Origin: Bedellia somnulentella
Lineage: Eukaryota > Arthropoda > Insecta > Lepidoptera > Bedelliidae
DNA length: 64,000 bases
Assembly (NCBI GenBank): GCA_963576735.1
Contig: OY755197.1
Location: 7,142,501-7,206,500 of the forward strand
Direction: 5' to 3'
The notes beneath the pieces are model-generated. The model was not told where the DNA came from. It was given only the letters and a program-made list of their open reading frames with translations, and made no database searches. The translations under genes were made by a program, and so were the position numbers. Each line of letters begins with the position of its first letter. Position 1 is the first letter of the stretch. Below, piece by piece: positions 33,469 through 43,298 of the stretch.

Positions 33469-33717
33469 ATATACTTACATATACTCACGGCTGTAAATCC
33501 CTAGAAGGGGTAGCCACAGCTAAGGAATTATAAAATCCTCAGCCACTTTTGGAAAGTTGAGTGGGGAAAAGATGGTAAAATAAAGGTTGTTGGTGATGGG
33601 TCTCCAACCGCATCGCCCAAAAATCCCTTAAAAGCCCCAATACCGTTAGTCGCCTCTTACGTACACCCACCGGCAGAGATGGGGTAGTGCTATTCTAAGC
33701 CGACACTACACAGCAAA
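33469..33717 (-). mobile_element. SINE-A, complete, 11-bp TSD
   Basis: Flanked by 'tgattaaacat' at 33458-33468 and 33718-33728. Confidence 0.95.
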
Positions 33718-33899
33718 TGATTAAACATTCATTTATTTACTATAATATCAATGCAATCGTAAGACAGAGTCCCGTTGTATATGTATTTTTTTATTTCAAC
33801 TAACATAACTCGGACAACAAGAACTTTAAGATAACTCGAACTATTTTTTTTACAATACTACCGACAAAGTTAACGAACAACTAAAACCTCTTTTCAACA

Positions 33900-34026
33900 T
33901 GTTCGAATGTAATTTGTCACCGCCATATTTCCTTGTCTAATTGACAGCTGTCAAATCATAAGAAGTTTCGCGCTATTTTGTACGTTAACCGCTCGCCGGT
34001 GTTTGCCGCACTAGAAATAATGGATG
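33900..34026 (+). promoter_or_regulatory. Promoter-like patch with possible two-codon first coding exon
   Basis: 'caccgccatatttccttg' carries a reversed ATGGCGG-like core element. A GC-richer run 'aaccgctcgccggtgtttgc' follows. Then 'aataatggatg|gtaagg' gives a start codon, one further codon and a good splice donor (GT at 34027). This resembles the short 5' exon of an insect gene on the plus strand. I found no matching downstream exon, so it remains a lead. Confidence 0.3.
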
Positions 34027-34039
34027 GTAAGGAGATATT

Positions 34040-34985
34040 GTTCCGTAATGGTGTTGATTTAGACGACAGATATAATACTTTTGGTTTCCAATGTCTTTTA
34101 TCTACGTTTATACTACTACTACTACGTAAATTCACATAGACAAGTTTTATTTTACTAACTTGAATTTTTATATTTCAATTTTATAGTAGAATATAAGTTA
34201 GTTTTAGAAAAGTCTAACCACCTCACAATAGGGCAGATTTAAGAAATAATATATGAAGTACAAATTAAAAGAATAATAAAAAAAACCAATGTGTAAAGCA
34301 ATCTGTGCGTTACTTTTAAAAAACTTAAAAAAATATTGGGACGATAAAAATATTTGAAGACGAAATAACTTGATGCGAAATCTAAAATTTAAATCATGGT
34401 CATTTGGAAGGCTAAGCGTTGTTCCTAGAAAGAGGCTGGAGAGAAAAAAACGAGAAGAATCGCCTGAAGATAGAATGCGACTGGTTTTGACACGATACAG
34501 GCTTGCCTAGTGTGGGGCCACAGGTACTCATATCATGTAAAACAAAATGTGTTTATGTAATATCTTCACTGTACTGAAAACTGTGTTTGGAAAATAAAGA
34601 TTATTATATTATTAAAGATTATTATATTATATTATATATATTATATTGTATCCATTTGAAGAATAAAGTTATAGTTAAAGATTATAGTTTGAAGTTAAAT
34701 AAACATCAAAACCTAAGTCTTATTTTTTTAAATTTAGTTTTAGACTGATCTTTATAAGTTACTTTTATTTTGAACTATACGGGAAGATGTAAAAAGAAGA
34801 AGATGATTAAGAAGATTGAGAAGAAACTCTGGTACACTGATGGGCCTGAATTTTGCTCCAACCTGTGTCATTATTAGGTGAGCAAACTTTCAGGTGTGTT
34901 AGTGCCGGGTATTCTACGGGATTCAGGAAGATATCCAGGATCTAATATTGAAAAACTGAAAGAAAGAAAACATGTAATCGTTGCA
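34040..34985. other. AT-rich sequence with a possible retroposon tail
   Basis: 'ggaaaataaagattattata' near 34590 followed by AT repeats resembles the 3' end of a LINE or retrocopy. The upstream part (34390-34500) has no readable frame. The rest is unassigned. Confidence 0.35.
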
Positions 34986-34992
34986 TTAGTCA

Positions 34993-35125
34993 GTCAAAAT
35001 TCATGTGGTGGTTTAGCTAATCGAAGGTGTGTTCACACAAAGCAGATATTCCAGGACGCCTATTCTGGCGATCTGCTTTGTGTGAACACACCTTTGATTA
35101 GCTGAACCACCACATGCGTTTTGAC
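34993..35125. mobile_element. Hairpin MITE-like element, about 133 bp
   Basis: The outer arms pair: 'catgtggtggtttagctaat' on the left, its near-complement 'attagctgaaccaccacatg' on the right, continuing through 'ggtgtgttcacacaaagcag'. Only about 20 bp form the loop. Flanking 'gtcaaaa' / 'ttttgac' extend the pairing. No other copy is in the window. Confidence 0.8.
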
Positions 35126-35400
35126 AAACCTACAATTTTAGCAAAAGAGAACCGATGGATACCTAGCATGATATGCAAATCTATTGAAATAAAGAAATAT
35201 CCATACTTCAATAGATATGATGGTTGGCAATTACCACCCGCTTGGAACCCGATGATAAGCACAACTAAGCAAGGGAAGAACACTAGCAAGACTCCAGATA
35301 ACATTAGCTCTTTTTGTACTTAGCAAATATTAAAAGCAAATGTAACTTACATTTTGTGAAGGTAGTTTTTTTTAGTACTGTATAATGACAAATAACACCT
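35126..35400. other. Unique sequence, nothing recognised
   Basis: Two overlapping frames of about 70 codons on opposite strands have no motif. Confidence 0.3.
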
Positions 35401-35408
35401 CAATCAAA

Positions 35409-35490
35409 AGCCCCAGTACCATAAGTCGCCTCTTACGTACACCCACGGGAAGAATTGGGGTAGTGTTATTCTAAGCCGACACTACGCAGC
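35409..35490 (-). repeat. SINE-A 5' fragment
   Basis: 'gccccagtaccataagtcgc' to 'gccgacactacgcagc'. Confidence 0.85.
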
Positions 35491-35526
35491 TATCCATACT
35501 AATATCCATACTATCCATACTATCCA

Positions 35527-36758
35527 TCCATACTAATATTATAAATGGGAAAGTGAGTTTGTTTGTTTGTTTATTTGTGACGCTTTCACGCCGCAACTAC
35601 TGAACTGATTGCTTTGAAATTTTGCAGACATATAGTTAGAAGTCCAGATTAAATAATAAAGTACTTTTATCCCGGAAAAAATATATTTCCGAGGGATAAC
35701 AAAAATATTGTTTGCTTGCGCTGTGTGTCGTTTAAAACAAGGTAATATTTAGTTCTCGAGGAATGCAAGAGATGGCGCTGGGTATTTTTTAAAACGTGGT
35801 AACGATGTATTTTTAAGCTACTTAAGAAGTGGGATGATATCTTACGCTTTAACCAGGGGCCGGAAACTTCCCGACATCCTCACTTTGTGGATTTTAGCAG
35901 CGCAATCTTCAACCTTTCAGCTGAAACCTTATAAAAAGCGCGGTGTTGTTTGCATGTTCACCAATAGATGGCGCTGTCTGAACTTTCTACATACTTACTT
36001 AGTTACTGGTATGTGTGTGTGTTTTTAGGTTTCTACCATTGTATAATGTATATATTGTAATGTGCATTTTATAGAATTTAGGTTTATCGCTGTAGGCTGA
36101 ATAATAGTTGGTTAGTTTAGTGCGCTTTGTTCGTCGTATAGATTTTTATAGTTTAGTTTTGGATATTTTTCGGGTCCTAACATATTAGACTGAATTGTGT
36201 TTTTTATAGATTTCAGGTTTTAGGCAGTAGTTGGATAACAGTGCTTTTTTCTAGGTGCTGTGCAAACGCGCAATTTTAGCACCAAAAAATTAAACGGTCA
36301 CTAAAATAAATAAAAATATTTTGAATGATGAAGTTATGGGAGAAAATACTGAATATTTATCTGTAGACAGAAGATATAGCAAATGAAAGTTAATATAGAG
36401 ATTTTTGTCATTTTTGTATCTAGAAACATAAAACTTGGTGCGATTGAATTTATGAAACTCATCTATCAATCATTCATGAGAATATACTAACGGCCATACA
36501 TTCCATAAAAAGGTAGCCATAGCTTCAGAGAAAGTAATTCTTCATCCACTTTTGGAAATAGATTAGGGAAAAGGTAAAGTTAAATAAACCAACTGCATCG
36601 CCCAACAATCACTTGAAAATTTCCCTTTATATCCTTTACAACGCCCGCGGGAATATAAATATAAAAAACAGAAGTTGAGATAGTGTTTCGGTATTTTAAA
36701 TGTAAACCGGATGCAAAAAAACAAGTCCACGAGGACGAAGTCGCGGGCAAAAAGCTAG
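35527..36758 (+). mobile_element. Helitron-like element, 1,232 bp, non-autonomous
   Basis: Begins TC in 'tccatactaatattataaat' and ends CTAG, inserted between A and T, the rule for Helitrons. Before the end, 'gaggacgaagtcgcggg' can form the short 3' hairpin. No Rep/helicase coding is present. Just upstream, 'tccatac' is repeated several times (35493-35526), as if ends had been captured repeatedly. Contains a decayed SINE-A. A partial inverted copy lies at 38710. Confidence 0.72.
36476..36690 (-). repeat. SINE-A remnant carried inside the Helitron
   Basis: 'gaatatactaacggccatac' to 'caacgcccgcgggaa'. The same truncated SINE-A, at the same place and orientation relative to the Helitron end, occurs in the inverted copy (38805-38975). 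Confidence 0.75.
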
Positions 36759-36798
36759 TACTGAAATAAATCTGCCCTTAAACAAACTGTTGCTGTCA

Positions 36799-37157
36799 TT
36801 TAATTTGAATGTTTTGTTCATGAAAATCTCATGTGGGGATTATTACTAATAAATAAAGAATAAATAAAGGAAAGAAAAATTTTGAAACAGGCGGGAATCG
36901 AGCCCGCGACCTCGGGTATACGCCCCCGTCGCTCTGCCAATTGAGCTACCACCGTTTCAATGGCTGCCAGCGCAAAATTCTTCTATCCTTTGTTTCTTTT
37001 ACACTTTTAAGTAGTGTTTGCGTTCCCTACATTCGTTGCATCGTACGTACTTCGTTGCGTTGAAACGGTAGCTCAATTGGCAGAGCGACGGGGGCGTATA
37101 CCCGAGGTCGCGGGTTCGATTCCCGCCTGTGTCGAAATGTTTCTTTCCTTTATTTAT
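36799..37157. mobile_element. Palindromic element with two head-to-head tRNA-like units
   Basis: Order: inverted tail ('ttgttcatgaaaatctcatg', 'aaggaaagaaaaattt'), minus-strand tRNA-like unit (about 36883-36956), spacer containing 'aagtagtgtttgcgttccct', plus-strand tRNA-like unit (37066-37135) and its 'tttctttcctttatttatt' tail. Flanks 'tgttgctgtca' (36788-36798) and 'tgtcgctgtca' (37158-37168) match at 10 of 11 positions, a likely TSD. Both tRNA-like units have A and B boxes. The spacer matches those at 48.4 and 58.6 kb. Confidence 0.75.
37066..37135 (+). other. tRNA-like sequence, plus-strand arm
   Basis: A box 'tagctcaattggcagagc', B box 'gggttcgattcccgc'. The first acceptor bases (gaaacgg) no longer pair fully with the 3' side (ctgtgtc), which argues against a functional tRNA. 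The inverted arm at 36883-36956 shows the same sequence on the minus strand. Confidence 0.6.
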
Positions 37158-37257
37158 TGTCGCTGTCACTATTAACTAATTTGTATGACGAAGTACTTAG
37201 TTTGAAACATGAAGACGTTGATTTTATCTAGACCCATATATTTGATACGAGGGGCAT

Positions 37258-38323
37258 GCCAATAGAAGTTACGTTAAGATACTCTTTTCTCATTTAATTG
37301 ACACTGGCAAGCTATACACCATCTTATGTGAGTCTGCTTGTTCCCGAGCAACAGTATTTAATTGGTTTGCTGAATTTAAAAGAGGACGGGGATGTCTCGA
37401 AGATGAAGCAAAGACAGGACGGCTGCCAACCGCGGTCACGCAAGAAAACATTCGTGAAGTCGAAAAACTTATTCGCGAAAACCGACAAATTACATATGTA
37501 GAGCTAGAGCAAGAACTAGGAATTGGATCAGCAGCAATCCAAACTATAATTCACGACCACCTTTCTCTCCGTAAACGTTGTTCGAGATGGGTGCTGCACA
37601 AACTTACCGATGAGCAGAAAAACCGTCGGGTGGATTGGTGCCTATTTATGATAGATAAATTCAACGGAGGCGAGAAAAAAAACGTATATTATATACTGAC
37701 TGGTGACGAAACATGGCTATATAACTACGATCCCGAATCATAGCGACAGTCGACTGTATGGTGCTTTGAAGACGAGCTAACTCCAACGAAATGTCGCCAT
37801 GCACGAAGCACACAGAAATAAATGGTCGCCTCGTTTTTCTGCAAAACGGGTCAAATGAAAGAAAGGTGAACTCCTAATGGTATGTGAGTTTTGTGCTCCA
37901 ACAGTAATATCAGCTTGGTGTGACAAGCGACCGAAGTCAGGAATCCGGCACCTTCTCTGGCACCACGACAATGTGGCGCCGCACACGTCTGCCAGAACAC
38001 TAGACTTTTTCAAGACTTTGTCAATTCTCCCCCACCCGCCATATTACCCTGACCGAGTACCTTGTGATTTTTACTTGTTTCCAAAAATCAAAGAAAAACT
38101 AAAGGTGAAGAGGTTTGAAAGCAAAGAAGATTCGCTGGTTGCCTATAATTTCGAGATGTCTGAGGTATCTAAAGAAGAGTGGTCACAGGTATTTTCCAAT
38201 TGGTTAAGACGCATGGAAAAGTGTATACGTGCTCAGGGTGAATACTTTGAATAGATCGATACTTGTAATAAAGAATAAATTTTATAATTTTTGAGTATCT
38301 AGTTTCTTTTGGCATGCCCTTCG
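37258..38323 (+). mobile_element. mariner element, 1,066 bp, inactive
   Basis: Flanked by TA dinucleotides (37256-37257 and 38324-38325), the Tc1/mariner target. The ends are inverted: 'cgaggggcatgccaatagaa' on the left, and the right end read on the other strand is 'cgaagggcatgccaaaagaa'. The transposase region is broken. Confidence 0.93.
37290..38254 (+). pseudogene. mariner transposase, broken by stops and frameshifts
   Basis: The DNA-binding half is readable upstream (FNWFAEFKRGRG, then TGRLPTAVTQENIREVEKLI). The catalytic domain gives TGDETWLYNYDPES with the first Asp of the D,D34D triad; an in-frame TAG follows at about 37741. After frameshifts the frame is regained at 37877, with HHDNVAPHTS (second Asp) and HPPYYPDRVPCDFYLFPKIK (third Asp) and a C-terminus to 38254. 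All three Asp codons survive, but the N-terminus is eroded and at least one stop and several indels separate the parts, so no transposase can be made. The family normally has about 345 residues. Confidence 0.93.
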
Positions 38324-38483
38324 TAGTCATTTTATCCTTTTTTGTGGCCTGAATTCGACACAACAAAGTAAAATCTATGACTACCATGATATAAATATTT
38401 TATTTAGTAAAATACGTAGACAATGTATGTGTATACTTATTTATTTACATTTAATGCTAGTTCATACAAAAAATATCACCACG

Positions 38484-38566
38484 CATACATACATAAATAT
38501 ACTCCTAGCTATTGATCCCACAGAGGGGTAGGCAGAGCTTCAGACTTCGAAATTATTCAACCACTA
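38484..38566 (-). repeat. SINE-A 3' fragment
   Basis: 'acataaatatactcctagct' to 'gaaattattcaacca' is the tail side of a diverged SINE-A. Confidence 0.65.
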
Positions 38567-38569
38567 AGC

Positions 38570-38690
38570 ATTTAAGGAAAGAAAAATTTTCCGACACCAG
38601 CAAGACTCGAACCCGCGCCCTCCCGGTCAACGTGTCAAGTGAATACTGAGGCGAAAATCTTCTATCCTTTTCGAAAAAAAATATATTTCT
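38570..38690 (-). repeat. Decayed arm of the tRNA-bearing element
   Basis: 'aaggaaagaaaaattttccg' followed by 'gactcgaacccgcgccct' and 'aaaatcttctatcctttt' follows the order of the inverted tRNA-like arm at 36870-36985, with the A-box side deleted. Confidence 0.6.
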
Positions 38691-38709
38691 TGCCTTTATA
38701 TATTTGTAA

Positions 38710-39115
38710 CTAGCTTTTTGCCCGCGACTACGTCCGCGTGGACTACATTTTTTGCATCCGGTTTACATCCAAAATACTATCTTAACTTCTGTTTTTTTAT
38801 ATTTATTTTCCCCATGGGCGTTGTAATAGATATAAAGAACATTGAGACTTTTTAAGTGATTTGATTTGATTACCTTTTCCCCATTCAACTTCCAAAAGTG
38901 GATAAAGAATTACTATCTCTGAAGCTGTGACTACCCTTTTTTGGGATTTATAGCCGTTAGTATATACTCATGATTGATTGATGGATGAATTTCATATATT
39001 CCTTTTTGTTGTATATCAGTTGTTATATCAGTCAATCGCATCAAGTTTCAAATTTCGAGATACAGTATATTTATAGATCAAAAATCTGTATACTATATTT
39101 CAATCCCTTAGGAAA
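38710..39115 (-). mobile_element. Partial inverted Helitron copy
   Basis: Starts 'ctagctttttgcccgcgact' after an A, the complement of a Helitron CTAG|T end. It then matches the 3' part of the 35.5-36.8 kb element in reverse ('acttctgtttttttatattt', the SINE-A remnant, 'gattgattgatggatgaatt', 'caatcgcatcaagtttc'). The 5' part of the element is absent. Confidence 0.78.
38805..38975 (+). repeat. SINE-A remnant in inverted Helitron copy
   Basis: 'ccccattcaacttccaaaag' to 'gggatttatagccgttagta'. Shares its truncation point with 36476-36690. Confidence 0.75.
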
Positions 39116-39119
39116 CCAA

Positions 39120-39880
39120 TCATGAAACAAACCATATTGTACAAAGTTTCTATGTTCAAAAATGAGAATATCTTTTGTAAGTAGTTTAGTTAGGATAGCA
39201 GTTTGGCGACCCGGTGCTGCCCCCTACACTGACTGTTGGTGATGTGTAAGAGATTGCAGCCAATCAGTCATCGGTCAATAGATGACGGTACTAAATTAAA
39301 ATTGAGATATGTGCTATTATTTACTAACTATGCATTCTGAGGCTTCAATAGAATATTAATTTATGCGTAAGTATAGCACAATATATCTATGAGAATATTA
39401 GTTTAAAAATAGTTAATAAAAAAGTCATAAACATTATAATAATACCTTAAGGGCCTCCCTCGAAAATTTCACTGATTTTGGTAGTTTTCAAACTCAATGA
39501 AATACGCTCAATAAAACAATCACACTCTAAATAAAACATATGTTCAAGCTCAATATCTTTTCTTCAATAATGACGGTTCATATTTCGTTTTCGATAATAA
39601 TCGACTAAGAAAAAAAAATATTTGTGGGGGGCTTTTTTATCGTAAAATCTGATACTGCTGTCGGAATACTGCATATATGTTATCGATTGTAGACAACTGA
39701 GTAATCTATCATTGATATGATAATTTTTCTAGTCTTTTATCCTAATTATGGAGTTACAAAGCATTTTCCCTAAATTTCAATTTCAATGTTCAGCGGTTCC
39801 CTGCGCGGAGAACGGGTGGCAGATGGCTGTTAGCCTTCATGCGCAGAGCTTGTGTCGGATTTTTCTGTAATAGCTGCTTG
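39120..39880. other. AT-rich sequence, nothing recognised
   Basis: No family repeat or supported gene. Confidence 0.35.
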
Positions 39881-39892
39881 CCGCTTCCCGCG

Positions 39893-40110
39893 CTTTTTAA
39901 CCGACTTCAAAAAAGGAGGTTCTCAGTTCGATTGTTTGTATGTATGTATAATTGTCCACGATTATCTCGAGTTTGGCTTAAGCTATTTGGATGCGGTTTT
40001 CAGAAAAGTATTCGTTACATTTAGGAGAAGGTTATAGTGCCTTAACCGACCAAAAAAGAAAAGAGGTTCTGTGTTTGACCTGTATGTATGTCTGTTGGTC
40101 CGCGATTATT
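39893..40110 (+). repeat. Interspersed repeat of the 'ttaaccgacttcaaaaaagg' type
   Basis: 'tttttaaccgacttcaaaaa' with 'ggaggttctcagttcgattg' occurs twice in diverged form here (39893 and about 40045). I recall this as common in moth and butterfly genomes; the class is uncertain. The short frames across it are not genes. Confidence 0.5.
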
Positions 40111-40228
40111 TGATAATTTATTTTGGTAGTGCGCAACATAGTCGCTTGTTTTGCCTTACATTATAATTTTGTTCACAATCGTAATATTATCGTTAATTTC
40201 ACCCAGTTATTTAAGAACGAAATGGTCC

Positions 40229-40290
40229 AACGCATGAAGTGCTATGCTCCATGGGTTAGAGCGTGAGTTCAAATCTTCGGCCCGTAGTGT
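40229..40290 (+). repeat. tRNA-like SINE head, degenerate
   Basis: 'ctccatgggttagagcgtga' followed by 'gttcaaatcttcgg' gives B-box-like sequence; the A box is weak. Confidence 0.35.
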
Positions 40291-40299
40291 GCTCTTTTG

Positions 40300-40720
40300 T
40301 TTATCTCTTTACACGTATAATAATTTTGTCTTTATTTTCTTTCGGTTATGATGATGATAAATACATTATTAAAAATTCTGCGAATTATTCTGTTTTGTGA
40401 ATACGCTCGTTTTACCCTAATGTTCCGTAAATCTAGCTGAAACAATTATTATCTTTTTGCTTTAAATTTAAGTGATGTTTTTACATCTTTTTTTAGTAAT
40501 ATTTCTACTTTTTTTAAATGAAAAAGAATATATTAAATATGTGCATTCAAACCATTCTTCGAATAAATTATTTTGATTCATTTTCTTTTATTAATGTGCT
40601 AATAATTCTAGTTTATACTTCGAAAATGTATAGCTTTGCGAGGGGATGAGAACGTTCAAATAAATTCGCAACCACTCAGCTATCTCGTCAAGGTGAATTG
40701 ATAGAGTAAGTAAAAGACCA
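40300..40720. other. AT-rich sequence, nothing recognised
   Basis: No family repeat or supported gene. Confidence 0.3.
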
Positions 40721-40726
40721 GCCCGG

Positions 40727-40856
40727 CTAGTACGAGCGGTGTTTAAACTAGTTATCGCGTGGTATAAAGCAGCCATCTCTTACGCACTTACTTAGTATCG
40801 TATACTGCCATCTCATTCTAACCGTTATCGTGTCGATATAAGAGCGCTCGTGCTTG
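40727..40856 (+). mobile_element. MITE-P copy
   Basis: Ends 'ctagtacgagcg' and 'cgctcgtgcttg'. The core includes 'gtggtataaagcagccatct' and 'taccgttatcg'-like 'aaccgttatcgtgtcga'. A short minus-strand frame overlapping it is incidental. Confidence 0.85.
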
Positions 40857-40864
40857 CCTTTCAA

Positions 40865-41205
40865 ACTTTTAGTTTTTTATGAACTTTGCATTTTGTAAAC
40901 CACTGTGAAAAATTAACTCAATCAAATGAGCTAATACTAATTTATGAAATCATAATTTTTATTTTTGCGTATACTCATCCCACTATATCGACAAGGAGAA
41001 ATCTTTGGAGAACACGACTAGTGTTTCTAATTAGATAAAGAAGTAAGTTGTTTGCTTTTCTTTTAAAAATACCCTTTATTACATAGTTTAGTAAAACCAA
41101 AGATTAAAATTATTTTTTTACCTTATAATAACGTCGGAATATTTAATAAAGGAAAAAAACATGTGCAGAAAATCGAAAATTTTCAATTAAACAAAAAACT
41201 TTTGA
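40865..41205. other. AT-rich sequence, nothing recognised
   Basis: No family repeat or gene. Confidence 0.3.
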
Positions 41206-41214
41206 ACAACATAC

Positions 41215-41378
41215 ATAGACATACATATACTCACGGCTATAAATCCCTAAAAGGGGTAGCCAGAGCTGAGAAATTAAAAATTCCTCAGCCACTTTTGGAA
41301 GTTGAGTAAGAAAAAGATGGTAGAATAAAGGTTGTGGGTGGGTCTCCAACCGCATCGCCCAAAAATCCCTTAAAAAGC
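41215..41378 (-). mobile_element. SINE-A, 5'-truncated
   Basis: From 'acatacatatactcacggct' to 'cccaaaaatcccttaaaaag', where it stops abruptly. Confidence 0.9.
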
Positions 41379-41483
41379 AAACCTCTAATTAAGTAAATAA
41401 ACAAATACAAAAGACGCATATTTATAGTCCCCTTCTAACAAGAAACTATAACCAAGTATATATTTATGAATTATATATTATTG

Positions 41484-41550
41484 CTGTGTAGTGTCGGCTT
41501 AGAATAGCACTACCCCATTTCTTCCGGTGGGTGTACGTAAGAGGCGACTG
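41484..41550 (+). repeat. SINE-A 5' fragment
   Basis: 'gctgtgtagtgtcggcttag' to 'gtacgtaagaggcgactgg'. It contains exactly the part missing from the minus-strand piece at 41215-41378; an inversion inside one original element is possible. Confidence 0.85.
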
Positions 41551-41675
41551 GTAGTATTTACTAAATGCTTTTTCCTGTTTTATAATTTGTGCCGATTTTT
41601 TATTCAAGTGTGACTTTTGGACGTTGCGATAATAGCACGTTACGATATTTCTACTGCCATCCACGAACACTTTGT

Positions 41676-41715
41676 TGTGTCGGCTAAGAATAACATAATC
41701 CCCTTTTACTTGGTG
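41676..41715 (+). repeat. SINE-A 5' fragment
   Basis: 'tgtcggctaagaataacata' with 'atccccttttacttggtg'. A matching 3' end ('cccttaagccgtgagtatat' and tail) is at 42050-42080, so this may be one SINE-A with about 330 bp of inserted sequence. Confidence 0.5.
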
Positions 41716-42049
41716 TCACATGAAACCCACTATCACGAGTTTTCTTCTCGACATATTCCCCTCCTATATTCCGAAGGTGTCATAAAAAGTAGTTTTGTGA
41801 AATTAAAGTTTTTGTTTTAGTTATTTTAATTATATTCATCCAAGCGAGACATAAAATATCAATACGCACGTCGCGATTCTACAACGTAGTACGAGACTTT
41901 ATTAGTTAGTTAGAGTTAATTTATTAGTTATAATAGTTACTAGTGAGTCACTAGATGACTTATTTTACGAGTTTGATTAAAGGTGAGGAAACGGCAGGGG
42001 GGAGGCCCAAATGCCGTTTCAAGGTTCTCACTTTTTCAGGGGACGCCCT

Positions 42050-42080
42050 TAAGCCGTGAGTATATGTATGTATGTATGTT
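42050..42080 (+). repeat. SINE-A 3' end with (TATG)n tail
   Basis: 'gcccttaagccgtgagtata' then (TATG)n. Confidence 0.7.
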
Positions 42081-42181
42081 ATAAACATATTCTCAAAACT
42101 ACCAAATGAATACGCAAAATTTATGCAATATACTTTCAATTATATTTATTCATACATATTTGCATAGTTGAATGTGAAAGA

Positions 42182-42226
42182 GAAGGAATAGTGCTACCTA
42201 TTATTCTAAGCTAACACAAAAGCAAA
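42182..42226 (-). repeat. SINE-A 5' fragment, degenerate
   Basis: 'gaatagtgctacctattatt' and 'ctaagctaacacaaaagc' resemble the 5' end on the minus strand. Confidence 0.4.
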
Positions 42227-42242
42227 AAAAAATGGCAAAATG

Positions 42243-42325
42243 ATTGCGATGCCCGAGATTCGAACCTGGGTCTTACGCTCGATTAGTATTAACCGAACGG
42301 TATACCGCTACGCCACGAAGACGTT
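42243..42325 (-). repeat. tRNA-derived SINE head
   Basis: On the minus strand, 'gtggcgtagcggtataccgt' is a good A box and 'caggttcgaatctcgggca' a good B box, spaced as in a tRNA. The anticodon arm is not well formed. Singleton in this window. Confidence 0.5.
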
Positions 42326-42539
42326 AGTTGTTGACTTCAAAATTTTGATAAGCTATATATCTAGTAGTTAGTAGTCATACTATTGACAAACAATTAACTG
42401 GACATTTATTTTGATGAAAATGGATGAAAGCCTTATTTTTTCCAAAAAGACTATTAATGAAGAGTCTGATAAAGTCGTTCGATGAAAAAATGAATCGTGT
42501 AATTATGGAGAGCCATATAAAAGTTTTGTTTTTTTTATC

Positions 42540-42700
42540 TTCCTGTAGGAACCCTTGCGAAATCCGGGATAAATGATATCCTATATGTTGGCCAGGTATA
42601 TAAGCTACATTCATACCAAATTTGATCAAGATCGGTTGCGTAGAATTAACGTGATGACCGGACAAACAGACAGACAGATAGACATTTTTTTTTAAAATGT
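42540..42700 (-). repeat. Interspersed repeat fragment with (GACA)n
   Basis: 'accaaatttgatcaagatcg' followed by 'gttgcgtagaattaacgtga' and 'aaacagacagacagatagac'. This wording ('...aaatcggtccagccgttc...aaacagacagac') recurs in moth and butterfly repeats; class uncertain. Confidence 0.45.
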
Positions 42701-42841
42701 GCAATTTTGGCTTCAGTATCGAAAATGAAACATATTCCACCGGTTTTTAAGTTTTTTTCTTCAATGTACAGTTTTGGCCTGGGTACATCTTATTATAGTA
42801 TAGATAGATAGATAGATTATAGTATAGATAGAAGATAGATA

Positions 42842-42875
42842 AATCCCCACATGAGGTTTTCATGAACAAAACATT
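42842..42875 (-). repeat. Solitary end of the tRNA-bearing element
   Basis: 'atccccacatgaggttttca' with 'tgaacaaaaca' is the distal tail of the palindromic element without its tRNA part. Confidence 0.6.
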
Positions 42876-42884
42876 CTAATTCTT

Positions 42885-43043
42885 AAAAACTTTTGGATGT
42901 TTAGTGAGAAAATGTTATTAAATAAAGTATGACGACCAAGGGTCTCCAGCATAATCGCCCATGAATCAATCAAAAAGACCTCGTACTATTATTTGCCTTG
43001 TAAAGAAAGAAATGGTAAGTGCTATTCTAATGTGGCATTATTC
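42885..43043 (-). repeat. Degenerate SINE-A
   Basis: 'aaacttttggatgtttagtg' to 'gtgctattctaatgtggcat'. Confidence 0.6.
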
Positions 43044-43186
43044 AGTAATATCGCCTGAGTTCGGCAAGGGCAAGTTTTCTCACTTACCGAGAGTTTTTAA
43101 AATAATATTGCAATAATAATACAAAGTATATTTTATTCTGATTTTGTTAGAAATAAATTACTTACAATTAATTAAATTTCATAGCC

Positions 43187-43223
43187 AGAACTAGTAACCG
43201 GTGGTTACCTGTAACTAGTTCTG
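43187..43223. repeat. Small palindrome
   Basis: 'agaactagtaaccggtggtt' pairs with 'acctgtaactagttct'. No partner copy seen. Confidence 0.7.
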
Positions 43224-43298
43224 TAAGGTGCATAAATTGTTGCTAATATGACAGTTTCAAGCATACACAAGGAAATAAGAAACATGTTTCCTGATAAA

